A DNA stretch of 64,000 nucleotides, taken from Nitrosomonas sp. (GTDB lineage: Bacteria > Pseudomonadota > Gammaproteobacteria > Burkholderiales > Nitrosomonadaceae). Of the stretch, positions 1-9,398 are shown in pieces. Location: the NCBI GenBank assembly GCA_024281995.1, contig JAMWZW010000001.1:1-64000 (forward strand). The letters are read 5' to 3'. Numbering within the stretch: the stretch's first letter is position 1; every line of letters begins with the position of its first letter. Under the pieces are notes generated by a model. That model was not told the DNA's origin. It made no database searches and saw nothing but the letters and a program-made list of their open reading frames with translations. A program made the translations under genes and the position numbers.

Positions 1-107
1 AAAGTGTTTGGCAATTTTGCGCGCATACAGGAATGGACAATGCGATCAATTCGCATCAATGATTCCGATAACGGTTGATGTACATGGGAATAAACAGTAA
101 CCGCACT
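1..107. other. Left-edge noncoding sequence
   Basis: No coding sequence, tRNA or convincing hairpin is visible before the stop of the first minus-strand gene. The window edge may cut a downstream element. Confidence 0.4.
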
Positions 108-1004
108 TCATGCGACCAACTGATCCATCAACCCAAAGAGATGCTCCCGTTCTACCGTCCTAATCAGGCGATCACCTTGTTCCGAGAGGATGGCCTCTTT
201 TAATAAATTTAGTTCTGCCGGATTGATTGTGCTCCTCAGTAAAACATAGTAAATCAATTCATACCGGATCTGGCTAAGATTTTCTACGATCAATGAAAAT
301 CCTTCACGCTTCACACAAGTGATCATGGCTCTGCGTTGCAGCCATAAATCTTTCGTCCAAATGTCCGCGCCATCTTTCAGGTTGGTCAATGCAATTTTCC
401 GAATGATGTCAGAATCGATGTGGTGGTTGATGAGGTATGACAGTGCAAAGAATAGCGCTGGGTATAACGCATGGAATTTGTCCCATTCGGTACTGGCTGT
501 CAGCAGTTCATCGGCAAACAACAAATTTTCATCATTGGAATTTGGTTTTCTTTTTTCTTTTTCCTTGCCGATACCGAGAACCCACCAATCATAATAGGAA
601 TTCAGCAATTCAATGGCGTTGCTGTTTAATCTTTCCTGATCGGCCATGATCCGGTTCCAGCGGATTTCATCGCTCAAGAGTTCTATTCGACTGAGTTCCG
701 CCCGTAATAGGTCATTGTGGCAAGCTTGCCGTTTGGTGAAATAAGCTTGTACGGCCCCTTGCCCAAATTTATTCTGCAGGGTATTGAATAATCCGGCATC
801 AAAGCCATGCGTAAAGTAGTGATCGTATAAGCGGCAGAATGCCAGATCGATCAGCGGTTCCGGATTATTGGGATCTTCCAGTTGTTCGATCTCGGTTTTA
901 AGATCATCGGCTTCTTCAAGATACGCAAACCGACTATAAATGCCATGTCTTTGACCGGATGCCACGAAGTAAAGCATTGCGGATTCATAACAATATTCAC
1001 ACAT
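108..1004 (-). CDS. Unrecognised cytoplasmic protein with N-terminal CxxC
   Basis: I do not recognise the family. The start is placed at the ATG at 1004 because AAGGAG lies 8 nt upstream; a GTG three codons earlier is possible. The protein is about 298 aa, begins MCEYCYES (a CxxC pair at residues 2-5), has no signal peptide or obvious membrane segment, and looks mostly alpha-helical with many charged residues. A KEKEKRK cluster sits near the middle. It lies downstream of, and in the same direction as, the integrase at 1120-2406, so it may be cargo of the same mobile element. No catalytic motif was found and no function is proposed. Confidence 0.6.
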   Translation of the reverse strand: MCEYCYESAMLYFVASGQRHGIYSRFAYLEEADDLKTEIEQLEDPNNPEPLIDLAFCRLYDHYFTHGFDAGLFNTLQNKFGQGAVQAYFTKRQACHNDLLRAELSRIELLSDEIRWNRIMADQERLNSNAIELLNSYYDWWVLGIGKEKEKRKPNSNDENLLFADELLTASTEWDKFHALYPALFFALSYLINHHIDSDIIRKIALTNLKDGADIWTKDLWLQRRAMITCVKREGFSLIVENLSQIRYELIYYVLLRSTINPAELNLLKEAILSEQGDRLIRTVEREHLFGLMDQLVA

Positions 1005-1119
1005 ACTGACCACTCCTTAACGTTATTAGAAAAAACAATGTTCTTCCTAAAATTAGTGTGGCCGGCTCGTGCTTGTGGAATTTATAGTTTAATAATTCCC
1101 ATTAATAATCATTTGCCTA

Positions 1120-2406
1120 TTAAACCAGAACTAGGCTATCAAGATGGTCTGCCCATTTTTGTAACCATATACGACACTCTACTTCATAACTATGTAAATC
1201 ATAAGTTCCTTCAATACCTTTTCTTGAATGGCCGATTATTGCCTCAGCAACTTCATTTCTGCATCCTAATCGGGATAGGCCAGTTCTCACAGTTCTTCTT
1301 AAATCGTGGGGAGTCCAATGATCAATATCCAACATGCGTTTTGTTTCTCTCAAGCGCCAACTTTGTTCAGTTAAAGATTTTTGTTGTAAAGGCAATCCGG
1401 TTTTCTGTGATGGAAACAAATATTCTCCAGTTGATAGTTTTAGTTGCTCCAAGAATTCAATGGCTTGTTGAGGTAACTGCACATATCTTTCTATTCCAGT
1501 TTTGTTGGATTTTAAATGCCAGGTTTTGTTTTTAAGATCAATATCTGACCAAGAGGCAGCACAAACTTCCCCGGTTCTGCAAGCAGTCCAAAGAGTAAAT
1601 CGAATTACATTTTTTTGGGTTGGTGTAAAAACTGATCCTGGTAACCAGTTAAGAAGCCAAGTTAGTTCTTTGTCACTCAGAACACGCTTGCCCTTCTGGT
1701 GCGTAAGTCTGACCTTTGCTTGCCGTAATCCGGATTTTGCTAGCAATGCGGGATTTGCAAAGTCATCACTAAATTTACCCAAGCCAATCGCGTAGTCGAA
1801 TGCAGCTGACAGTTCTCGTAGCACATTGCCTGCTTGCACATTTGATCCTCGGCCAACAATTTCCATAATGAGATTAACAACATCCTTTCGGGTGACCAAA
1901 CAAGCTGGTTTACTGCCGAGCGCTCGTACTGCATCTCCGTATAAAGTTCTCCTAACCTCGGATTGCCCTTTTGGTTTTCTGGCTCCAGAAACAATTTTGC
2001 CATTAACTAATCTGTCCTCTATATGCTGAGTAAGATACAACTCAATCATTGTTTTAATGGTGAAATTGCTTATAGCCTGTTCTTGTTGTAATTGCACCTC
2101 TATTTTTTTTTGTTGTGATTTAAGCTCATTTGCAGGACAGCGTCCGGAATTCCTTATTACTCTGTATTCCTGAAGTTTAATTCTTGCTTCAGCTAATGAC
2201 ATAGTAGGAAAATGCCCTAATCTCATTTGTACAAGTTTTTTTGTGATAGGGCTTCGATATCGATAGAAGAAAGTTTTTGTACCTGATCCGCTGCAACTAA
2301 CTCGAAGACCTCTATTTTCACCTGTGTCAGATTTGGTGTTGTCACCCGGCTTCATTGTTGCAATTTCTCGTGATGATAGTGGCTTATTATTATCTTGGTA
2401 ACTCAC
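1120..2406 (-). CDS. Tyrosine-type site-specific recombinase (P4-like integrase)
   Basis: Phage/island integrase, 428 aa from a GTG start. The N-terminal part resembles the Arm-DNA-binding domain of P4-type integrases (FFYRYRSP, then MRLGHFPTMSLAEAR). The C-terminal catalytic domain shows the expected set: Arg in TACRTGEVCA, HDLRRT giving His-x-x-Arg, the IIGHS histidine, and the nucleophile probably in GTYDLHSY. It appears full length. Integrases of this family usually insert at tRNA 3' ends, but no tRNA or flanking direct repeat is visible here, and only one further gene lies with it, so it may be the edge or remnant of an island. The upstream 230 bp to mutS is AT-rich. Confidence 0.9.
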   Translation of the reverse strand: MSYQDNNKPLSSREIATMKPGDNTKSDTGENRGLRVSCSGSGTKTFFYRYRSPITKKLVQMRLGHFPTMSLAEARIKLQEYRVIRNSGRCPANELKSQQKKIEVQLQQEQAISNFTIKTMIELYLTQHIEDRLVNGKIVSGARKPKGQSEVRRTLYGDAVRALGSKPACLVTRKDVVNLIMEIVGRGSNVQAGNVLRELSAAFDYAIGLGKFSDDFANPALLAKSGLRQAKVRLTHQKGKRVLSDKELTWLLNWLPGSVFTPTQKNVIRFTLWTACRTGEVCAASWSDIDLKNKTWHLKSNKTGIERYVQLPQQAIEFLEQLKLSTGEYLFPSQKTGLPLQQKSLTEQSWRLRETKRMLDIDHWTPHDLRRTVRTGLSRLGCRNEVAEAIIGHSRKGIEGTYDLHSYEVECRIWLQKWADHLDSLVLV

Positions 2407-2639
2407 AATAAGATTCCAGCATTAGTTAATTTAATTCTAAAAAGGAAAAGGAGTAATTAGATTTAGTATAGTTTTTGAATACTTATTAATAGTTAAAAGG
2501 AAATTCCTATACTTTATACTACACTAAATTTCGAGATTAAGTGAAATCTTAAGAGACGTAATGAAATATAAAGGAATCATGAAATTGTTGTTATATAATA
2601 TGTTTACCAAGATATATAAGAAAAATAACAAGGAATATA

Positions 2640-5231
2640 ATGGATATGGTTAGTAAACACACACCTATGATGCAGCAATATTTACGCATCAAGGAACAGT
2701 ATCCGGATATGTTGCTGTTTTACCGCATGGGAGATTTTTATGAGTTGTTTTTTGACGATGCGGAAAAAGCGTCAAAACTATTGGGAATTACTTTAACGCA
2801 ACGAGGCGCTTCTGCCGGTGAGCCGATTAAAATGGCCGGGGTTCCCTATCACGCGGCTGAGCAATATCTGGCAAAGCTGGTTAAGTTGGGTGAATCGATC
2901 GCGGTGTGCGAGCAGGTTGGCGATCCCGCCGCGAGCAAAGGACCGGTAGCGCGTGAAGTTACCCGTATTATCACGCCGGGCACCTTGACTGACGCAGCAT
3001 TGCTTGAGGATAAGCGCGACTGCATCTTGCTGGCGCTATTGCCGAATGATTCGATTTTGGGATTGGCGTGGCTGAATCTTGCCGCCGGGCAATTGCGCGT
3101 CATGGAAACATCTTCGCAACATCTGCTTGCTGAGCTGGAGCGGTTGCAACCAGCAGAAATACTTTTACCCGAAACGCTTACATTTACCGAATTGCAAGGG
3201 AAAAATTGGGTATTGAAGCGTTTGCCCGTTTGGCAATTTGATCGCGATAAAGCTATCAGTGCGCTGACGCGGCAATTTGAAACACATGATCTCCAAGGAT
3301 TTGGTTGTGATGATCTGTTGATTGCTTTGTGTGCTGCCGGCGCGTTATTGGAATACGTACGCTTGACGCAAGGATCCGTGGCGCTTCCAGTGACATCATT
3401 ACAGGCGGAACGGGAAGATGTTTATGTACGCATGGATGCTGCAACCCGCCGTAATTTGGAAATTTCCGAAACCATCCGTGGTGAACGATCGCCTACGTTG
3501 CTATCGTTACTGGATACCTGTTCAACCCATATGGGCAGCCGTTTGTTGCAATTCTGGCTGCATCATCCGTTACGTGATCGGGATACGATACAGAAACGTC
3601 TGGATAGTATTGCGGCTTTGATCGGAGAAAACGGGGAAAGTACGCATTGCACCGTGAGAAAGTTACTCAGGCCGGTTGTTGACATTGAACGAATTACCGC
3701 ACGTGTTGCGCTTAAATCAGCCCGGCCGAGAGATCTATCGGGTTTGCGCGATAGCCTGAAATTGCTACCCGAAATTATCCAAGCTATTGCAACATGCCCG
3801 AGTGAGAGAACGGGTCAATTGATCCAGGCCATGCAGATTGAGTCTGCACTGGTGGAGTTATTGCATAAAGCCTTGCTTGAAGAGCCCGGTGTAGTGCTGC
3901 GAGAAGGCAATGTGATTGGCGATGGTTATGATGCTGAATTGGATGAATTGCGAGCATTACAGAATAACTGTGGCGAATTTTTGCTGCAATTGGAAATTCG
4001 TGAAAAGCAACGTACCGGGATTCCCACTCTAAAAGTCGAATATAATCGTGTGCACGGATTTTATATCGAAGTTACGCACGCACACAGTGAAAAAATTCCT
4101 GATGATTATCGGCGCAGGCAAACATTGAAAAGTGCTGAACGCTATATTACGCCGGAACTGAAAGCTTTTGAGGATAAGGCCTTATCTGCGCGAGACAGAG
4201 CGCTGGCACGCGAAAAGTATTTATATGATGGATTGCTCGAAATGCTGTTGCCGTACTTGCATGCGTTACAAAAACTTGCGGCAAGCATTGCTGAAATCGA
4301 TGTGTTGTGTACCTTGGCAGAACGAGCCCAGGCGCTTGATTACACAGCACCACAATTATGCGGAGAAAATGTGATTGTCATCGATACCGGCCGTCACCCA
4401 GTAGTTGAGAAACAAGTGGAAAATTTTGTCGCCAATGACATACAACTGGGTGGTGAATCAACTGGTAAACCCCAGATGCTGATGATTACCGGTCCGAATA
4501 TGGGTGGGAAATCCACATACATGCGGCAAATTGCATTGATCGCATTAATGACGCACTGCGGTAGTTTTGTACCTGCAAAAAGAGCGAGCATTGGCGTACT
4601 GGATCAAATATTTACCCGCATCGGTGCTGCCGATGATTTAGCCAGCGGTCGCTCAACTTTTATGGTCGAAATGACCGAGACCGCGAATATTTTGCATAAC
4701 GCTACTGCGCAAAGCTTGGTGCTCATGGATGAAGTGGGGCGTGGCACGTCTACCTTTGATGGTTTGGCGCTAGCATTTGCAATCGCCAGGCAGCTCGTGA
4801 CCAAGAACCGCAGTCTCACGCTTTTTGCAACGCATTACTTTGAATTAACAAAGCTTGCTGAAGAATTTAAACATATCAAGAACGTGCATTTGGATGCCGT
4901 GGAGTTCAAGCACCATATTGTTTTTCTTCATAAGGTTTCAGAAGGTCCGGCGAGCCAGAGCTATGGCCTGCAGGTTGCAGCGCTGGCAGGCGTGCCTGAC
5001 GCGGTGATCAGGACAGCTAGGAAGCATTTGATTAAGTTGGAACAAGAAAGCGTCAGCAGAAGACCGCAATTGGATTTATTTTCTAGCGTTACGCAACAGC
5101 ATGAAGATATTACCCCATCAGATCATCCCGTCATTGCAATGCTGCAAAATCTATCACCGGATGAACTCAGTCCCAGGCAAGCTTTGGAGCAGATTTATGT
5201 GTTGAAAAAAGCTGTTGATACAACAGAATAA
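2640..5231 (+). CDS. mutS: DNA mismatch repair protein MutS
   Basis: Recognises mismatches and short insertion loops and starts mismatch repair with MutL. The 863-aa length is typical. The N-terminal mismatch-recognition domain has the Phe-x-Glu signature in [11 protein letters not shown] (around residues 35-45). The C-terminal ABC-type ATPase has Walker [10 protein letters not shown], Walker B in [14 protein letters not shown], and a downstream ATHYFEL segment. The start ATG follows AAGGA by about 6 nt; a second ATG lies two codons in. It is transcribed away from the integrase and stands alone; the next gene converges on it. Confidence 0.98.
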   Translation: MDMVSKHTPMMQQYLRIKEQYPDMLLFYRMGDFYELFFDDAEKASKLLGITLTQRGASAGEPIKMAGVPYHAAEQYLAKLVKLGESIAVCEQVGDPAASKGPVAREVTRIITPGTLTDAALLEDKRDCILLALLPNDSILGLAWLNLAAGQLRVMETSSQHLLAELERLQPAEILLPETLTFTELQGKNWVLKRLPVWQFDRDKAISALTRQFETHDLQGFGCDDLLIALCAAGALLEYVRLTQGSVALPVTSLQAEREDVYVRMDAATRRNLEISETIRGERSPTLLSLLDTCSTHMGSRLLQFWLHHPLRDRDTIQKRLDSIAALIGENGESTHCTVRKLLRPVVDIERITARVALKSARPRDLSGLRDSLKLLPEIIQAIATCPSERTGQLIQAMQIESALVELLHKALLEEPGVVLREGNVIGDGYDAELDELRALQNNCGEFLLQLEIREKQRTGIPTLKVEYNRVHGFYIEVTHAHSEKIPDDYRRRQTLKSAERYITPELKAFEDKALSARDRALAREKYLYDGLLEMLLPYLHALQKLAASIAEIDVLCTLAERAQALDYTAPQLCGENVIVIDTGRHPVVEKQVENFVANDIQLGGESTGKPQMLMITGPNMGGKSTYMRQIALIALMTHCGSFVPAKRASIGVLDQIFTRIGAADDLASGRSTFMVEMTETANILHNATAQSLVLMDEVGRGTSTFDGLALAFAIARQLVTKNRSLTLFATHYFELTKLAEEFKHIKNVHLDAVEFKHHIVFLHKVSEGPASQSYGLQVAALAGVPDAVIRTARKHLIKLEQESVSRRPQLDLFSSVTQQHEDITPSDHPVIAMLQNLSPDELSPRQALEQIYVLKKAVDTTE

Positions 5232-5266
5232 CAGCTAATTTTCAAGCATTTGTTTGATTATTTCCG

Positions 5267-5746
5267 TTAATGCTCATGACCATGCGCACCATGCACATGT
5301 TGATGAGAAATTTCTTCCACGGTGGCCGGGCGAATTGCAGTAACCGTACAGGAGAAATTTAATGCCATTCCTGCAAATGGATGATTGCCATCTACCGTAA
5401 CGGTATCATCACTCACATCAATGACCTTGTAGATGAGAATATCATCCGAGCCCTCAGCACCACCTTCAAAATGCATGCCAACCGCAACATTGTTAGGAAA
5501 TGAACTACGGGGTTCCTCACGAATTAAATCAGCATCATATTCACCAAAAGTATCGTGCGGCTCCATCGAAATGGAGCATGAATAACCAATTTCCATTTCG
5601 TGCAAAGCTTCTTCAACCAGGGGAAAGATACCGCCATAACCGCCATGCAAATAACTGATCGGAGTGTCCGTTTTTTCCAGAATTTTTCCAGTGGCATCTG
5701 ACAATTCATAGTCAAGGGAAACAACAGTATTTTTTTCGATGCGCAT
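5267..5746 (-). CDS. FKBP-type peptidyl-prolyl cis-trans isomerase, SlyD-like
   Basis: Protein-folding helper of the SlyD/FKBP family, 159 aa. The N-terminal FKBP half begins VSLDYELSDATGKILE and contains YLHGGYGGIFPLVEEAL; an insert-in-flap-like chaperone segment follows (about residues 65-120). The C-terminus is histidine-rich (HQHVHGAHGHEH), as in SlyD proteins that bind nickel or other metals, so a role in metal handling next to a copper-enzyme locus is possible but unproven. No signal peptide, so cytoplasmic. Its stop lies 35 nt from the mutS stop, in convergent orientation. Confidence 0.88.
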   Translation of the reverse strand: MRIEKNTVVSLDYELSDATGKILEKTDTPISYLHGGYGGIFPLVEEALHEMEIGYSCSISMEPHDTFGEYDADLIREEPRSSFPNNVAVGMHFEGGAEGSDDILIYKVIDVSDDTVTVDGNHPFAGMALNFSCTVTAIRPATVEEISHQHVHGAHGHEH

Positions 5747-6066
5747 ATATAGATGTCCTTGTTAATCAACAGAATATTAATAATACCAAGCAGTTGTGTT
5801 GAGCTTAAACCAAATTGAGAAAATGCCATTATACGCACAAAGCGATTTTTTTCCTCATTATGAGTACATCACTTCAACAGTTAAATTACCTCCGGCAGCA
5901 TGAGAGGTAATTTAACTGAAAATATTTCCTATCCGTAGATTAAAATTCAGAGGATTTAAGTCAATTCTGAATACAAAATCATTCGTTGCTTCGAAAAATG
6001 ACTATCTTCCTATATCTAGTCTTTGCATTAGATAATTGTCTGCACTTTTTTATCCTCCAGTTAATA
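5747..6066. other. Intergenic region before the copper-oxidase locus
   Basis: About 320 bp with no gene. It must carry the promoter of the SlyD-like gene and holds the strong hairpin at 5878-5918, which probably ends the tyrosinase transcript. Confidence 0.5.
5878..5918 (-). terminator. 14-bp hairpin downstream of tyrosinase operon
   Basis: A perfect inverted repeat, CAGTTAAATTACCT (5878-5891) and its complement (5905-5918), with a 13-nt loop. It lies about 150 nt past the tyrosinase stop on the minus strand. The run of T after it is weak (TTGAAG), so it could also be an mRNA 3'-end stabiliser. Confidence 0.55.
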
Positions 6067-7551
6067 TCATCCTTGGGTTACTCGAATGGAATAGGATCCT
6101 GTCCCGATAGGTGAGTAATGCCTAACCCTGGCGTAATACTCACCCGGCGAAAGCTGGCGTTGGATACGCGCATTGAAGGAAACGCCGCCGTCGTCATTCC
6201 GGTCAATCTCCGGTATCTGACTATTCGGACCGTGCAATGTCATGAAAGTATCCGTGGTTCCGCTTGTCTCAACTGTGTAAATAGCTTCAGTTGTTACATT
6301 AAATCGGTACACATCGCTTTCATTCGCTGCGGAAATAGCGGCATCGATATTTGCACCATTAACAACAAGCTCAGGGATGGGATTGGCAGGTGCACCATCG
6401 GAACGTACCGCGACTGCATAATTTCCTGTTGCGTTCGGACTGAAAAGACGAATGCGTAAGTAATAGGTTCCTGCAGAGAGATTGCGGATGATTTGTGCGT
6501 TAAAATTCTCGCCTGCATCATCGTCTGATGTCACTTCGACATTCGCATCGTTCGGACCAAACAATGTCATGAATGTATCGGATGGTCCGGTGGTGAACAT
6601 CGTGTGCGGACCGAAGGTTGGAACTTCAAACCGAAAAACATCGGTTTCTCCCGCTGCCGCGATATCGGCTGGTGTAGGAGCAGCTCCGACAATAATGAGC
6701 GGTGGTGGTGGAGGCGGAGGCGGTGGAGCAGCGGCATCGTCATACTCAATACCCAAGGCCACACTGTTTAGAACGTCGATAGGACGTGAGCCCACTGGTC
6801 CTGAAGGCGTGTTATTCATAGGATCGGTCAAATTTTGCCCAAAAGGGCCCCCATTTGCAGGAAGATAACCTTGATTCGGGAATCGTATTTGCCACTCGTG
6901 CCAAATTTTATCGACCATGCAATGATTCATGAAGAACACTGGATCATTCGGCGAAGTCATCGGTAACATCGAACCGCCCACCCAGACATGTCCGCGGTTA
7001 TGCAGATTAGGGCCAATCCAGCCTTCCAGTTGATTGCGGAAACTTGGATTGCTGTTCATGCTCCAAGGTGGCGTGTCATAAGGCGTGACAGCCATAACTT
7101 GATTAATTTCAGCCTGAGTAGGTAAGGTTGGCAATCCATTTTGGCCAAATTCGCGCATCAATGGGCCCGCTGGCACTCCACTGGAATTGATAACGGTCCA
7201 CTGACCGGCACGGAATGGTCCGGTGCGGACAACACCACCGGCATCGCCATCTCCGCCGAGTAAATCGTCATCCCACATGGAAGCATTAGCACCACCTGAA
7301 GGCCAGTTCCAATATGGTATGCCAAGATTGGGATTGCCCGAGACGCGCTGCAATTCTAGTTCGAGATCATAAATAAAACGGCGGTGCCAGGGCAGGAAAG
7401 CAGGGCAGCGATGAATGGCGCTCATAATAGCGTTGGCATGTCGGAGAACAAATTGATCATAAACACCTTCCGCTTTCAAAGCTTGAATGGCGGCAACGAA
7501 TTCCGCGCGTTCCGTAGCAGTGAGGGTATTTGCATCTTTTCTGATAGCCAT
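6067..7551 (-). CDS. Tyrosinase (type-3 copper) with two C-terminal PPC-like domains
   Basis: Type-3 copper oxidase of the tyrosinase family, expected to hydroxylate monophenols and oxidise o-diphenols with O2. Start chosen at 7551 (MAIRKD) because a full AGGAGG lies just upstream; an open frame extends 59 codons further but overlaps the upstream gene. With this start the protein is 494 aa. CuA histidines: H38, H47 and H56 (HRCPAFLPWHRRF). CuB: H184 and H188 (HNRGH) and H210 in DPVFFMNH. A nine-proline linker follows, then two tandem repeats of about 100 aa (about 285-385 and 395-494), each with an SDTFMTL(F/H)GPN motif, like bacterial pre-peptidase C-terminal domains. No Sec or Tat signal is visible. 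It lies 31 nt after the 70-aa gene. Confidence 0.92.
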   Translation of the reverse strand: MAIRKDANTLTATERAEFVAAIQALKAEGVYDQFVLRHANAIMSAIHRCPAFLPWHRRFIYDLELELQRVSGNPNLGIPYWNWPSGGANASMWDDDLLGGDGDAGGVVRTGPFRAGQWTVINSSGVPAGPLMREFGQNGLPTLPTQAEINQVMAVTPYDTPPWSMNSNPSFRNQLEGWIGPNLHNRGHVWVGGSMLPMTSPNDPVFFMNHCMVDKIWHEWQIRFPNQGYLPANGGPFGQNLTDPMNNTPSGPVGSRPIDVLNSVALGIEYDDAAAPPPPPPPPPLIIVGAAPTPADIAAAGETDVFRFEVPTFGPHTMFTTGPSDTFMTLFGPNDANVEVTSDDDAGENFNAQIIRNLSAGTYYLRIRLFSPNATGNYAVAVRSDGAPANPIPELVVNGANIDAAISAANESDVYRFNVTTEAIYTVETSGTTDTFMTLHGPNSQIPEIDRNDDGGVSFNARIQRQLSPGEYYARVRHYSPIGTGSYSIRVTQG

Positions 7552-7582
7552 GAGAATTTCCTCCTCTTTTAATAGATGTGAA

Positions 7583-7795
7583 CTACTCTTGTACGTGAGA
7601 AAACTCGACAGAGTTTTTGGCGATTGCCCGAGCCAGTTCCAGTAATGAGCCATATAAAGTATAGGGCATGTATTTCGATGAAAATTTATCTTTTGCCGCA
7701 TCATACTGGTAGTCGATTTCTTTGCCATTGATTGTCAGGTTCGCACCGTCTATCACGATAGTGCAACCTTCAAAAATTTCTGTATGTTGTGCCAT
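7583..7795 (-). CDS. 70-aa protein upstream of tyrosinase
   Basis: Small unrecognised protein. An AAGGAG box precedes the ATG by a normal distance and the stop is 31 nt before the tyrosinase start, so the two are almost certainly co-transcribed. It is soluble-looking, with an N-terminal beta-rich part (GCTIVIDGANLTINGKEIDY) and a C-terminal helix (SLLELARAIAKNSVEF). It has one Cys and no signal peptide. Some tyrosinases need a small partner for copper loading or export (for example Streptomyces MelC1); this protein does not look like MelC1 in sequence, so a helper role is inferred from position only. Confidence 0.72.
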   Translation of the reverse strand: MAQHTEIFEGCTIVIDGANLTINGKEIDYQYDAAKDKFSSKYMPYTLYGSLLELARAIAKNSVEFSHVQE

Positions 7796-7925
7796 GTTAT
7801 CAACTCCTTATATGAATAGTGAAAATTAATTTTTCTTCTTTGTGGAGAAAAAATTTTTACGGTAACTTTTTCCACGTTAGCCTTTGCTTCATTGTGACAA
7901 ACTGGAATAGCATTTTCTTGCGGTG

Positions 7926-8402
7926 TTAATCATTTATCTCACACTGCAATTTAGAGGTGGTAATCATATTTATAGGGCGCCCGTGTCCGCGCAGCACAGC
8001 CGAGATATCCACCAAAAAACCGTCCAGCTTGTCGTAATTTATATTTGCAAATCCCAGCGTTCTTGGAAAATCCGCCTCCACGTCTTTGATTTTCGTTGCC
8101 TTGGTAGTCAGTAATTCAAGGCTCAGGGCTTCGGTAAACCGCGAGAACTGAAATCTACCTGATTTGGTTACTTGTTCGACCATGAAACAACCATGATATT
8201 GAGCTTGCAGTGTAAAAGTACCTGCTTTGGCAATAGCCAGTGTTCCGGAATGCAGCGTGGGTATTCCTGTGCATCCATCTGTTTCCGTTGAACTGATATG
8301 ACAAGTCATGTTTTTCATTTCAAAATACTCCTGTGACAAGACAGCAGAACTTTTTCCAGCTGCGATCAGAATACCTATAAAAATCACAGCAGATGGTTTC
8401 AT
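7926..8402 (-). CDS. Exported protein of unknown function
   Basis: 158 aa with a plausible short Sec signal (MKPSAVIFIGILIAAGKSSA, then a likely cleavage near SAVLSQ). The mature part contains four cysteines, in MTCHIS, DGCTG, YHGCFM and LQCEIN, that could form two disulfides in the periplasm. I do not recognise the family. It sits between the six-Cys protein and the 70-aa/tyrosinase pair in the same direction, so it is probably part of the same transcription unit. No catalytic motif is visible. Confidence 0.65.
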   Translation of the reverse strand: MKPSAVIFIGILIAAGKSSAVLSQEYFEMKNMTCHISSTETDGCTGIPTLHSGTLAIAKAGTFTLQAQYHGCFMVEQVTKSGRFQFSRFTEALSLELLTTKATKIKDVEADFPRTLGFANINYDKLDGFLVDISAVLRGHGRPINMITTSKLQCEIND

Positions 8403-8477
8403 GGCACTTTTTCTAACGCAGCAAACTAAGGAACAACCAGCCGCATCGTGCAGAATCCATTTTAGGCGTACTTACAA

Positions 8478-9314
8478 TTACTTCACGCATATGCCTGCAC
8501 AATCGGCGCCGCCTTTAGTCGGATCGCAATCATCTGTGGGGTCATCGACACACTTCATGCCTTCAGGGCATGGAAAAGCGGCAATTCCACCACACATTTG
8601 TCTGGGTTTATAGTCGTTGTAAGCAGCGCTTCCTTTGGGTGGATAATCGATGCGTTTGCCTTCTCCTGGTTTGGATGATTGTGTTGATCCCAATTTGACA
8701 GTATCGCGAATTTTGTGCGGTTGAACGGTTTCGACATCGATCGATTCAACGTCCCCGTCAGTATGCCGAGCGGTATATACGCTCACGACGTCCAAGGGAA
8801 CAGGGCTTTTTATCACCAGAAATCCTTCCAAAAATGCGAAATCCACACACACGCCATCAATCGGGCAAAAGTAGCCTGCAACATCAAAGCAATTTACCCC
8901 GACTGCGCCATCCGGTTGCAGAGTAATTCCCTTGAATGGTGTAACATCGAAAGGGCCCGGTTCGGACCCCATTTGTGTTGCAAGCGCAACTTTAGCTGCA
9001 ATAGTGATCTTTTTATCACCAGGATTGTGTATATTGACGATGGTACGGTAGGTACCTCTCGCTAAACTTCCATCCTGGTGCGGTAGCAGTAACGAACAGG
9101 CGACTTTTGCCGCATATTGATACTCTGTTTTGATTGTGTTTGAGTAGGTCACCGATTCCGCCCGCACAACCTGTTGCATAGCGATGAAACCGAAGCAGAA
9201 AGCTAAACCGAGTAGCATGGTGATGCGCCTGACAGATCGTTGAGAAACTATCTGCATTGCACCTGCAGTATTGAAATTTGATTTGTAGCGTGATTGATAT
9301 GCACTTTTTTTCAT
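8478..9314 (-). CDS. Exported protein with C-terminal six-Cys module
   Basis: Start set at 9314 (MKKSAYQ) because GAGGAGG lies a few nt upstream; a GTG 9 codons earlier is less likely. The protein is about 278 aa. A basic N-terminus, then the hydrophobic stretch MLLGLAFCFGFIAMQQVVRA (about residues 33-52), looks like a long signal peptide or anchor. The middle region (about 60-190) is beta-rich and unrecognised. The last 36 residues hold six cysteines spaced as in CGGIA, PCP, KCVDDP, DDCDP, GGADC, GIC, closely matching the C-terminus of the Kazal lipoprotein at 12596-13045. That shared module suggests a common binding or docking role. Co-directional with the copper-oxidase genes. Confidence 0.7.
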   Translation of the reverse strand: MKKSAYQSRYKSNFNTAGAMQIVSQRSVRRITMLLGLAFCFGFIAMQQVVRAESVTYSNTIKTEYQYAAKVACSLLLPHQDGSLARGTYRTIVNIHNPGDKKITIAAKVALATQMGSEPGPFDVTPFKGITLQPDGAVGVNCFDVAGYFCPIDGVCVDFAFLEGFLVIKSPVPLDVVSVYTARHTDGDVESIDVETVQPHKIRDTVKLGSTQSSKPGEGKRIDYPPKGSAAYNDYKPRQMCGGIAAFPCPEGMKCVDDPTDDCDPTKGGADCAGICVK

Positions 9315-9398
9315 GATAAACCTCCTCGCCCCACAGGGCATTATAGTTTACGTTTTATTGCTGTTATCTTGCTTCTTTGCGGTACCTCCCTTCTAAGA

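Noticed and set aside
5231-5267. Terminator between mutS and the SlyD-like gene
   Set aside because: The 35-bp gap has no inverted repeat that I could find.
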